Shown here: piece by piece, positions 16,502-25,100 of the stretch
Position numbering within the stretch: the stretch's first letter is position 1
Layout: each line of letters opens with the position of its first letter
From: Scytonema sp035967975
GTDB lineage: Bacteria > Cyanobacteriota > Cyanobacteriia > Cyanobacteriales > Nostocaceae
NCBI GenBank assembly: GCA_035967975.1
Contig: JAWQFQ010000023.1
Coordinates: 4,740 to 68,739, forward strand
Direction: 5' to 3'
Length of the DNA: 64,000 nt
Position numbers and translations under genes: made by a program
The notes under the pieces: generated by a model
The model's input: only the letters and a program-made list of their open reading frames with translations
Databases searched by the model: none
Told to the model about the DNA's origin: nothing

Positions 16502-17584
16502 TTAACCGTTGATAGCAGGAGCGCTGATAGCAACAGGAGCAACTTCAGCAGAAGCTAAGTCAAGGGGGAAGTTGTGAGCATTGCGCTCGTGCATCACTTC
16601 CATACCCAGGTTGGCACGGTTGAGGATGTCTGCCCAGGTTCCGATGACTTGTCCTTGAGAGTCAATTACTGACTGGTTGAAGTTAAATCCGTTCAGGTTG
16701 AACGCCATGGTGCTGATTCCTAAGGAGGTGAACCAGATTCCGATCACTGGCCAAGCAGCTAAGAAGAAGTGCAGTGAGCGGCTATTGTTGAAGGATGCGT
16801 ATTGGAAGATCAGGCGACCGAAGTATCCGTGTGCAGCGACGATGTTGTAGGTCTCTTCCTCTTGTCCGAACTTGTAACCATAGTTCTGAGACTCAGTTTC
16901 AGTAGTTTCACGAACCAAGGAAGAAGTTACTAATGAACCGTGCATTGCACTGAACAAGCTACCTCCGAATACACCTGCTACACCGAGTTGGTGGAAGGGG
17001 TGCATGAGGATATTGTGCTCAGCTTGGAATACCAACATGAAGTTGAAGGTACCACTGATACCCAAAGGCATACCGTCGGAGAAGGAACCTTGACCAATGG
17101 GGTAGACTAAGAAGACTGCGGTAGCAGCTGCGACTGGTGCGGAGTATGCGACTGCAATCCAAGGACGCATTCCCAAACGGTAGGACAATTCCCACTCACG
17201 ACCGAGGTAGCAGAACACACCAATCAGGAAGTGGAAAATCACCAACTGGTATGGACCACCGTTGTAGAGCCACTCATCTAAGGAAGCCGCTTCCCAGATG
17301 GGGTAGAAGTGAAGACCAATTGCGTTGGAAGAAGGAACAACAGCACCAGAGATGATGTTGTTTCCGTAAAGTAAAGAACCTGCAACTGGCTCGCGGATAC
17401 CATCGATGTCTACTGGCGGTGCAGCGATGAAAGCGATGATGAAGCAGGTAGTAGCAGCGAGAAGGGTGGGAATCATCAGAACGCCGAACCAACCGATGTA
17501 GAGGCGGTTATTGGTGGAGGTAATCCACTGGCAGAACTGCTCCCATACGTTTGCGCTTTCGCGACGTTGAATGGTTGCTGTCAT
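16502..17584 (-). CDS. psbA: Photosystem II D1 reaction-centre protein
   Basis: This encodes 360 residues, full-length D1. It is the core subunit that carries the Mn4CaO5 cluster, TyrZ and the QB site in the thylakoid membrane. Key residues by direct count: Y161, D170, E189, H190, H198, H215, H252, S264, H272, H332, E333, H337, D342 and A344 (the processing site, followed by a 16-residue extension). Residue 130 is glutamate (GREWELS), as in the high-light type D1 rather than the Q130 low-light form. Positions 144 and 212 are Ala and Ser. All five transmembrane helices are intact. It is monocistronic. Confidence 0.98.
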   Translation of the reverse strand: MTATIQRRESANVWEQFCQWITSTNNRLYIGWFGVLMIPTLLAATTCFIIAFIAAPPVDIDGIREPVAGSLLYGNNIISGAVVPSSNAIGLHFYPIWEAASLDEWLYNGGPYQLVIFHFLIGVFCYLGREWELSYRLGMRPWIAVAYSAPVAAATAVFLVYPIGQGSFSDGMPLGISGTFNFMLVFQAEHNILMHPFHQLGVAGVFGGSLFSAMHGSLVTSSLVRETTETESQNYGYKFGQEEETYNIVAAHGYFGRLIFQYASFNNSRSLHFFLAAWPVIGIWFTSLGISTMAFNLNGFNFNQSVIDSQGQVIGTWADILNRANLGMEVMHERNAHNFPLDLASAEVAPVAISAPAING

Positions 17585-17642
17585 GGTTTTATGATTGCGT
17601 TAACTTCTGTATGTATCAGGCTTTTTTGTTGCCTGTAACTAT

Positions 17643-17671
17643 AATTTACAATCGTTTACTTAAGTTTACAA
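17643..17671 (-). promoter_or_regulatory. Putative psbA promoter
   Basis: On the minus strand TTGTAA (17666-17671) and TAAATT (17643-17648) are separated by 17 bases, a fair sigma-70 spacing. They lie about 60 bases before the psbA start. TATAGT slightly downstream is an alternative -10. Confidence 0.4.
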
Positions 17672-17738
17672 TAGGTGAAAGATGAACAAATCTAATCAAA
17701 AAGATAAGCTGAGTTTATGCATGAAGGAATACAGTTTT

Positions 17739-17788
17739 GCCCTAAATTAAAATTTGGGCTAAAAGCTCAAACCCGTTTTAACGGGTTA
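17739..17788. repeat. R2 dispersed repeat, copy B
   Basis: Inverted near-identical copy of 3061-3114, again containing AACCCGTTTTAACGGGTTA. An R1 core follows 34 bases later, as in copy A. Confidence 0.8.
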
Positions 17789-17822
17789 AAAGTACCGTTC
17801 AGTTAAGAGTCGCGAGGGTCGC

Positions 17823-17855
17823 AGAAACCCGGTTTCTCGAAGAAACCGGGTTTCT
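17823..17855. repeat. R1 hairpin core
   Basis: A perfect 33-base core (centre TCTCGAAGA). Element-end words TACCGTTCAGTTAAG (17792) and TTGCTTATCAGTAACCG (17862) flank it. Confidence 0.85.
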
Positions 17856-17999
17856 TAACATTGCTTATCAGTAACCGCAACCGTATCTACGATCTAGAAT
17901 GCGATCGCTATTCTGTACTTTTGTAATGCTTGACGCAATTGCTCATCGTCATCAGGTCCGTAAAGGTTACGTATGGCGATCGCCTGCACCACCACTTTC

Positions 18000-18072
18000 A
18001 ATACGGTTCGGTTAAGGTTTATTCGCGCTACCAGAAACCGGGTTTCTATTCCGGCTTATCCGAACCGTATTG
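18000..18072. repeat. Internally shortened R1 element with both ends preserved
   Basis: The left end AATACGGTTCGGTTAAGG and right end CTTATCCGAACCGTATTG are near-perfect inverted repeats. Only AGAAACCGGGTTTCT of the core remains. This copy best defines the outer ends of the larger element. Confidence 0.7.
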
Positions 18073-18233
18073 CCACCATTTTTTGTCCCGGTACTGCTGG
18101 GAACCTGGGGGGTAACTCAGAAAACTGAGTCTTACTGCTCTGGTGCGAGGTTGAAAGCTCATAAACTACCAATAATGACAAATGCCGATAATTTGAAATC
18201 ACACTTTTCTTGGTAAATTCTAATTAATTGATG

Positions 18234-18542
18234 TCACTTTTCCACTTCGTTTGGTAGGAGTGATAAATTTGTGTTTTCAATTAGACTGCTTAATTCTTCT
18301 CCCCATTCCTGATAGGATGAACTCCCGATAATCCCCTCGCTTGACTGGATGTAATTAACTAGAGGTATAGAATTTATTTGGAAGCCGAGTAACGCACACC
18401 GTAACTTGATATAGGAATTCGGTTTGATTTCTGAACTGATTTGTGTAGGCAGGCAATAGACAATAGGCAACAGGCAACAAGATTCTAGAAAATTTAGGTA
18501 TACTGAGTTTTGTTCAAAAATCAAATAGGAGTCCTGTATCAT
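18234..18542 (-). pseudogene. Doubtful 102-residue frame, partly repeat-derived
   Basis: The first ~35 codons read through the R3/STRR composite repeat (18432-18539), so the annotated-looking start is an artefact. The last ~65 residues (LRCALLGFQINSIPLVNYIQ onward) could be the tail of a lost gene downstream of the CHAT-CHASE2 relic. No family is recognised. Confidence 0.3.
18432..18539. repeat. Composite repeat: conserved leader + heptamers + R3 (second copy)
   Basis: Direct repeat of 13730-13829: TGAACTGATTTGTGTAGGCA, degenerate CAATAGG heptamers, then TTCAAAAATCAAATAGGAGT. Confidence 0.75.
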
Positions 18543-18550
18543 GTCGGAAC

Positions 18551-19208
18551 TTAATTGCGACTGATATCTGTCACAATATAAATATTACCTATTAATAGAA
18601 TTGCACATATAGGCACTGCTGTTGGTACAATTAACCCACTAGTTACGAAAAAGAGATAGCTCACTCCTCCCCAGATAGATGGTATTCCAAATATTCCAAT
18701 TAGCTGTAATTTTCGATGTCGAATATTACCAAGTACAAAACCTGTCACTTGTACACCTAAAAACACTAGCAATCCTTGCAAAAGTTTATTAGGAATCGCT
18801 TGTGCCGTAGTTAACGTGTTGGCTCATAGCTTGTGCTTGCAACTCTGAGTAACAGGCATTTAAAAGAACACAATTCACTCCTTTTGTAACAAATAATTTA
18901 AACATACTTGCCAGAACTTTTGCACTCATCAGAGTTGGCTGTCCCATCTCATCTTGCAGTACAATCCCACCATTCAGAGCACCATGCCCGCAAAAGTGAA
19001 CAAAACAAGGTTGATAATCTAAGATAGCCCTGTAAAAATCCCTTGAGCGCACAGCCCACTTTTGCACTAGCCGATACTGTTCTCGCTTGTTTGCTCTTCG
19101 CAATCCTTCATCAATCTCCCGTACTTCTTCATCCAAGCGTAACTGAGAGGTACTACTAGGGTTGGCTGCCAGAATTAAAATAGTTTTGATATGGGTGCTG
19201 TCACTCAT
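18551..19208 (-). pseudogene. Internally deleted CHAT-CHASE2 gene
   Basis: The 5' part (19208 down to about 18812) encodes an intact-looking N-terminal CHAT protease core: ILILAANPSSTSQLRLDEEV at the start, the catalytic histidine in HFCGHGALNGG and the cysteine in LLNACYSELQAQAMSQH. The frame then stops after NYGTSDS (18789). In another frame, from about 18811 to 18551, the sequence reads TAQAIPNKLLQGLLVFL and GVSYLFFVTSGLIVPTAVP, typical of the C-terminal membrane part of a CHASE2 domain. The middle of a CHAT-CHASE2 protein is therefore missing and the halves are out of frame. CHAT proteins are caspase-like; this copy is probably dead, though a short CHAT fragment could still be made. Confidence 0.7.
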
Positions 19209-19636
19209 GAAAGAATCGACGGATGTCAGGACTGATTGCGTTCAAACGAGAAACGAAAACTTCCCGTACTTGTTCTTATATGTGAAATTCAGTTGATTGA
19301 TACAAAAATCAGCTAGGTAAATGCTCTAAGTAGAAGTTACCACTGGCGCTTTGGGTTCTAAAAGCACAAAACACCCACCGCTGCGATCGCTCCTCACCAT
19401 TACCCTGACAACACGATTCTTAATATAACTCGTCATAGGAATCACGACCCAAATGTTACATATCTTGTAACAAGGTGTTGGTTGTTATACTTTGCACGGG
19501 AATAAACAACAAATGAGTGATGTGGCTAGGATCTATCAGCTATAAGCTATTGGCTGAAAGCTGATAGCTGAAGTGCTGACTGCTCAAAGTATAACAGATA
19601 AAATAATTAGGAAATCCCCTATAGAAGAATCTCTTT
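19209..19636. other. Divergent intergenic region
   Basis: No gene is visible. A hairpin TATCAGCTATAAGC ... AGCTGATA sits at about 19536-19569. One HIP1 site (GCGATCGC) is at about 19383. Nothing else stands out. Confidence 0.5.
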
Positions 19637-20425
19637 ATGCCTTCTCCTTTCCCTGGAATGAATCCTTACTTAGAAAATCCAGCATTATGGTCAGGTATTC
19701 ACCATCGATTAATCACCGCTATTGCTAATGATTTAGCTCCTAAAATTAGACCAAACTATATTGCTGCGATTGAGGAACGTGTTTATGAAATGAGTGGAGA
19801 GGCTTCATTATTAGTAGGTGTTCCTGATGTATCGATACAAAGTTCTAAAAAACCATCACCTACTTTACCGAGTAGTGTAACTTCAACTGCTCCAACCCTT
19901 GCACAACCTATCGAAGTAACACTTCCTTTGCTCGAAGCTTTAACAGAAAGTTATTTAGAAATTCGTTCTGTAAAGACAGGTGAAGTCATAACTGTTATTG
20001 AAGTTCTTTCTCCTAAGAATAAACAATCTATCGTTGGTCGTCTTCAGTATGAAACAAAGCGACAAAAAATATTTAGAAGTAACACTCATTTAGTAGAAAT
20101 TGATTTACTCAGACAGGGAAAATCAATGCCAATTTTAGAAAAAGAAATAAACAGTGATTACCAAATTTTAGTAAGTCGCAGTAATATTCGTCCAAAAGCA
20201 GAACTTTATCAATTTAATTTGCAGGATAAAATTCCTCAGTTTCTCTTACCTTTACGTTTGGATGATACAGAACCTGTAGTAGATTTACAGAAATTATTAC
20301 ATGAGATTTATGACCAAGGCGGTTACGATTTGAGATTAGATTATAGCCGTTCCCCTGTACCTAATTTGTCAGAATCAGATGTTGCTTGGACTGAGGAATT
20401 ATTAAAACGCGAAGGTTTAAGGTAA
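19637..20425 (+). CDS. DUF4058 family protein (paralogue 1)
   Basis: This encodes 262 residues. It begins MPSPFPGMNPYLENPALWSG, the signature start of DUF4058, and has IRSVKTGEVITVIEVLSPKNK and LVEIDLLRQG in the middle. The 'EVLSPKNK...EIDLLR' core resembles the layout of PD-(D/E)XK nuclease-like folds, but that is inference; the family's function is unknown. A second member lies at 30469-31245 with about the same length. There is no signal peptide. It is monocistronic, with only weak ribosome binding signals. Confidence 0.9.
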   Translation: MPSPFPGMNPYLENPALWSGIHHRLITAIANDLAPKIRPNYIAAIEERVYEMSGEASLLVGVPDVSIQSSKKPSPTLPSSVTSTAPTLAQPIEVTLPLLEALTESYLEIRSVKTGEVITVIEVLSPKNKQSIVGRLQYETKRQKIFRSNTHLVEIDLLRQGKSMPILEKEINSDYQILVSRSNIRPKAELYQFNLQDKIPQFLLPLRLDDTEPVVDLQKLLHEIYDQGGYDLRLDYSRSPVPNLSESDVAWTEELLKREGLR

Positions 20426-21001
20426 GTCGGTTAAGCCGATCGCAACACCCTAACATTTTGCAAAATTCTCTAGTACTAGGAAAACAGATGATAGGTATAT
20501 AGCGATTCCTAATAAGCGTGAGGTACACCGAAGAAAGAATTAACCGCAGATGCACACAGATAAACGCAGATAAAGTTGTACAAGAGCAGGCTAGGAAACG
20601 CTGTATCAAACTTCTCACCCTTAGTAATGGAAGCGGGTCGCAGCTTATACAGGATAGTCCAGAAAATAAGATAGGCAAGTTAGGGAACCTTCAATCAACA
20701 ATCATGACTTGCAAGTGGTTTGAAAGTGAGCGATCACATTTCATAATAAACGTATAACGACAGCACAGCAATCGTTTTAAATGAAATGCACTCCCCACAT
20801 AGTAAGAGGAGCACAGAAACCCGGTATCTTAGAGGATGTTTGAAAAGCGGTTTGCTATAATTTCAAGCACTGGTTGATCCCCCCTAGCCCCCCTTAAAAA
20901 GGGGGGAAAATACTCTAACAGTCCCCCTTTTTAAGGGGGATTTAGGGGGATATTGAATATGATTGCTACTGATGAAAGGACTTAGAAAACATCCTCTAAG
21001 A
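20426..21001. other. Gene-free stretch with half R1 core and MITE
   Basis: It contains a CCGCAGATGCACACAG-type repeat fragment (20540), a half R1 core (20815-20830) and the second 167-bp MITE (20831-20997). Short open frames here have no supporting features. Confidence 0.55.
20815..20997 (-). mobile_element. 167-bp MITE, copy 2, abutting a half R1 core
   Basis: The MITE occupies 20831-20997 in inverted orientation to copy 1, with identical length and ends AGAGGATGTTT...AAACATCCTCT. Immediately before it, 20815-20830 is exactly the left half of an R1 core (AGAAACCCGGTATCTT); the right half is not recognisable beyond the MITE, where the coding end of the next gene begins. The MITE seems to have landed at the centre of an R1 hairpin. 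Confidence 0.8.
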
Positions 21002-21217
21002 TTACGCTTGAGCGTTTCTATAGTTAGCATCTATCCAACACCGGGGAAGATTCTCTCCAGAAGGAAAAACAAGTTGCTCTTTCTGATAAGAATCAGCTTG
21101 TTGTTCTTCTTGTCCTTGTTGTTCTTTTGCACGAATATTATCCTGATTAGGATCTATCAATTCTTGAACATCAACAACCTTTACCAATTCACCACTTTCT
21201 TTAAGTTGCAGAAGCAT
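21002..21217 (-). CDS. Small conserved cyanobacterial protein (often annotated acetyltransferase)
   Basis: This encodes 71 residues from the ATG at 21217, which has GGAGA seven bases upstream; a longer frame adds 15 unsupported codons. It starts MLLQLKESGELVKVVDVQEL and has a polar Gln/Glu-rich middle and a C-terminal FPSGENLPRCWIDANYR. Similar short proteins are common in cyanobacteria and are frequently labelled acetyltransferase without basis in length. The true function is unknown. The MITE inserted only five bases beyond its stop. Confidence 0.65.
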   Translation of the reverse strand: MLLQLKESGELVKVVDVQELIDPNQDNIRAKEQQGQEEQQADSYQKEQLVFPSGENLPRCWIDANYRNAQA

Positions 21218-21289
21218 AATAATCTCCGTAATGTTTGCATGAAAAACTAAGTGAGTTTTCAAGTCAACCCACCCTTATTACTACAACAA

Positions 21290-21343
21290 TTAGCCATCAG
21301 CCATCAGCCATTAGCCATTAGCCATTAGCCATTAGCCATTAGC
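21290..21343. repeat. (TTAGCCA)n STRR
   Basis: About seven heptamers of CATTAGC/CATCAGC lie between two minus-strand genes, just behind the DUF3181 stop. Confidence 0.85.
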
Positions 21344-21347
21344 TAAA

Positions 21348-21659
21348 TTACATTGCTCTCTGATATTTTTCTAAAATATCTACCAGATTTACCTGACATT
21401 GGAGTGGTAGCAAATCCTGGAGAGGAAGTTCTCTTCTTCCACCACCTATTTTGACTGGAATAGATTCTAGAACTTGTATTACGTCTTCTTCTCCTACAGG
21501 TTTACTGGCGGTGATTAAGGGATAAACTTGTTCAGCAACTAGGGTGTGCAATTTAGCATCTGATAGGTAAAGATGCCATTTGGCAATGTCTAAATAAACA
21601 TTTTCGCCTATTTCTGCTGCTAGGGCTTCAAGTAGTTCTGTAGTGTTAGTATTAGCCAT
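21348..21659 (-). CDS. DUF3181 family protein
   Basis: This encodes 103 residues from the ATG at 21659 (MANTNTTELLEALAAEIGEN); six further codons upstream are less likely. The sequence continues VYLDIAKWHLYLSDAKLH and ends with LQDLLPLQCQVNLVDILEKY, matching the cyanobacterial DUF3181 family. It is a small soluble, mostly helical protein of unknown function. It is on the same strand as the 2TM gene 116 bases upstream. Confidence 0.85.
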   Translation of the reverse strand: MANTNTTELLEALAAEIGENVYLDIAKWHLYLSDAKLHTLVAEQVYPLITASKPVGEEDVIQVLESIPVKIGGGRRELPLQDLLPLQCQVNLVDILEKYQRAM

Positions 21660-21775
21660 AAAGATAATCCTATACAATGAGTACCAACCCTCATCTTATT
21701 ATTCATTATCGCTTAAGAAAGCAAATTGGCTCTACCACCACAGGTTACAATCGCCCCAGCTTTTCGAGTCCATCT

Positions 21776-22030
21776 TCAGGTGGATGTTGGAGTTTCTGAA
21801 TAGTTTGCGATCGCCAGTATATATATCAGATGTACTAGCAGCACAACCACCCAAGCGGATGTCAACCAAGGAAGCCACTCCCAAGTCGTGTGATTCAAAT
21901 TATGGAAGAACCACAATCCAGAATTGCAGACGGCGAATATCGCCACATGGACAGCAAAATTCATCCTGTCGTCTAGTTTACGGTACGCAGGGTCATTGCG
22001 ATCGGGTTTACGAGGCCAACGGGGAGGCAT
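21776..22030 (-). CDS. 2TM domain-containing membrane protein
   Basis: This encodes 84 residues. A charged N-terminus (PPRWPRKPDRNDPAYRKLDD) is followed by two membrane helices: FAVHVAIFAVCNSGLWFF (about 25-42) and WLTSAWVVVLLVHLIYILAI (about 55-74). This is the layout of the small '2TM domain' family. The function is unknown. It is divergent from the large kinase gene, with an STRR of GGGTGTA type (22114-22144) between them. Confidence 0.82.
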   Translation of the reverse strand: MPPRWPRKPDRNDPAYRKLDDRMNFAVHVAIFAVCNSGLWFFHNLNHTTWEWLPWLTSAWVVVLLVHLIYILAIANYSETPTST

Positions 22031-22113
22031 AATTTTTTGTTACAGATTTATACAATGGGTTTATGACTCATTTTAGGATTTTTATGGGTCTTGTTAGTGC
22101 TCCCCATGAAAAT

Positions 22114-22144
22114 TAGGGTGTGGGGTGTAGGGTGTGGGGTGTAG
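22114..22144. repeat. (GGGTGTR)n STRR
   Basis: About four heptamers TAGGGTG/TGGGGTG lie 50 bases upstream of the large kinase start. Confidence 0.8.
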
Positions 22145-22194
22145 CGAGAGAAGATTTTTTACACTTTTTTTTGAAATCTACGTAGAAGACAAAT

Positions 22195-25100
22195 ATGAGC
22201 ATCGTCATTACAGATTATAAATTTATTGAAGTCATCTATGATGGTGCGACTACCTGTGTTTATCGTGCTTTAAGGAAGTCAGATAAAACCTCAGTCATTA
22301 TTAAAACTCTCAAAGCTGAGTATCCCACTGTAGAACAGTTGTCCCGATTGAGACATGAATATCAAATCTTGCAACTTTTAAAGATAGAAGGAGTGGTTCA
22401 ACCCTTAGCTTTGGAAAGCCACCAGCATGGGTTAGCTATGATTCTCTCAGATTTTGGGGGAGACACTTTAATAAATTATCTTAATATTCATAATCTTAAA
22501 TTCAGTAAATTTTTACAAATTGCAATTCAATTAGCCTCAACTCTTGCTCAAATACATCAAAAAAATATTCTTCATAAAGACATCAAACCTCACAATATTC
22601 TCATTAATGCAAAAACAGGTCAAATTCAACTTATAGACTTTAGCATTGCATCCCAAATTTTAAATGAAAATCAAAACTTCAGTTCTACCAATTTGCTCGA
22701 AGGTACCCTCGCCTATATGTCCCCAGAGCAAACAGGGAGAATGAACCGTTCAATTGATTACCGAACTGACTTGTACTCCTTAGGCGTGACATTCTATGAA
22801 ATGCTCACAGGAAAGTTACCCTTTCAAGCTACCGATCCTCTAGAATTAGTGCATTGTCATATTGCGAAAACACCAGTACCACCCAATAAACTAGGTCGAG
22901 AGGACGATGGGGAGATAGGGAAAATACCTCAGGCGGTGTCGGATATGATCATGAAGTTATTAGCAAAGACACCTGAGGAAAGATATCAAAGTGTTTTGGG
23001 ACTTAAAGCAGATTTAGAAGAATGTTTAAGACAACTCCAAGCGACTGGACAAGTTGAAGATTTTATTATAGGTCAGTTCGATTTAGACAGCCAGTTTCTC
23101 ATTCCACTAAAACTTTACGGACGGGAAAAAGAAGTTGCTCTCTTGATGGATGCTTTTGAGCGAGTGTTCTTGGGAAAAACCGAGATGATGTTAGTGAGCG
23201 GTTATTCAGGAATTGGTAAATCTTCTTTGGTTAATGAAGTTCGTACACCTATTGCACGTCAACAAGGCTATTTTATTTCTGGAAAATTTGACCAATTCAA
23301 ACGACATATTCCTTATGCTTCTCTCATTCAAGCTTTTCAGGATTTAGTGCGACAGATTTTGATGGAAAATGCTGATAAAGTAGCAATTTGGAAAATAAAA
23401 ATTCTAGAAGCTTTAGGTTCTAATGGTCAAGTGATTATTGATGTTATTCCTGAAGTAGAAAGAATTATTGGTTCTCAACCAGCTGTTCCTGTTTTGGGAG
23501 CAACTGAATCTCAAAATCGATTTCATCGAGTGTTTCAACAGTTTATTCGTGTATTTTGTCAACCAAATCATCCACTGGTTATTTTTTTAGATGACTTACA
23601 ATGGGCAGATTCTGCTTCTTTAAAGTTCATTCAGTTGCTGATGAGCAATCCGGAAAGTCAATATCTGTTATTGATTGGAGCATATCGAGAGAATGAAGTC
23701 AATGCGGCTCATCCGTTGACTTTGACTTTGGAGGAACTTCGGTCTGTCCATGCGACTATAAATCATATTATTCTTCAGCCTTTACAAAACTACCAAGTTA
23801 ACCAATTGGTTAGCGATACTCTCCGTAGCGATCGCGAAAAAACAAAGTCACTAGCCAACCTATTATTTAACAAAACTCAAGGTAATCCCTTTTTTTTAAC
23901 GCAGCTGCTGAAATCCCTCTATCAAGACAACCTATTATCGTTTAATTTTAGTGAAAGGTCTTGGGAATGGGACACTCAGATTCTGCAAGATATTGATATT
24001 ACCGAAAATGTCGTTGAGTTAATGGTCAGCCAAATTCAAAAGCTGACATCAACGACGCAAAATGTCTTAAAGTTAGCTGCTTGTATTGGAGATACATTTA
24101 CTTTAGATGTTTTGAGCATCGTGCATCAAAAATCTTTATTAGAAACAGCAAAAGATTTATGGGAATCTTTACAATCTGGGTTAATTTTACCTTTAAGCGA
24201 AGGTAACTTGGTTGTCGGCGATCGCTACAACAGCGAATTCAATACTACAAAGGATACGATAGTTGAGGTTCCAGAAACCCGGTTTCTTGAAGAAACCGGG
24301 TTTCTAATCTTTGCTTATCCGAATAGTATTGATACCCAATTAACATTTGATACAAACAAGCCAGCATATACCTACAAGTTTTTGCATGACCGAGTTCAAC
24401 AAGCAGCCTATTATCTCATTCCAGAATCAGAGAAAAAAGAAACTCATTTAAAAATCGGTCAATTGTTACTACAGAACACGACACTAGAAGAAAGAAAAGA
24501 AAATATCTTTGTTTTAGTCAATCACCTCAATTACGGAACCGACTTACTGACTTTAGAATCAGAAAAATACGAGTTAGCTGAACTCAACCTGATAGCAGGT
24601 CGGAAAGCGAAAACAGCCACAGCATATAACTTCGCCGCAGACTATCTAAATGTTGGCTTAAAATTACTAGCAGCAAATAGCTGGCAGACTCGGTATCATT
24701 TAACACTAGCACTCCATGAGTCAGCGGTAGAAACAGCTTACTTGAACGGTCATTTTGAGCAGATGGAACAATGGGTATCAGTTGTTCTGAAACAAGCAAA
24801 AACCTATATCGACAAAATGAAAGTCTATGAAGTCAAAATCCAAACATACATGGCGCAAGCAAAGCAACTTGAAGCCGTCAAAATAGGGTTAAAAGCACTG
24901 GAATTGCTAGGGGTGAGTTTACCGGAATTTCCCAGCCTCTCGGACATTCAAGAAACAATGACTCAAGCAGCGAGAAATTTGACACAAAAGAATATAGAAG
25001 ACTTGGTTAACTTACCATTAATGACAGACGTAGACAAGCTAGCAGCCATGAGGATGCTAACTAGTTTGGGTTCTCCTACATATCAAGCAGCACCTGCATT

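Larger units (their letters stand above)
17585..18233. other. Gene-free stretch upstream of psbA
   Basis: It holds the psbA promoter region, R2 copy B, one full R1 core and a second element (about 18001-18072) that keeps both ends (ATACGGTTCGGTTAAGG and CTTATCCGAACCGTATTG) but only half of the R1 core (18033-18047). There is no coding evidence. Confidence 0.55.

Noticed and set aside
20518..20757. 79-residue open frame
   Set aside because: It overlaps a dispersed CCGCAGATGC-type repeat, has no ribosome binding site and no recognisable pattern.
20963..21250. 95-residue plus-strand frame
   Set aside because: It begins inside the MITE and is antisense to the better supported minus-strand gene at 21002-21217.
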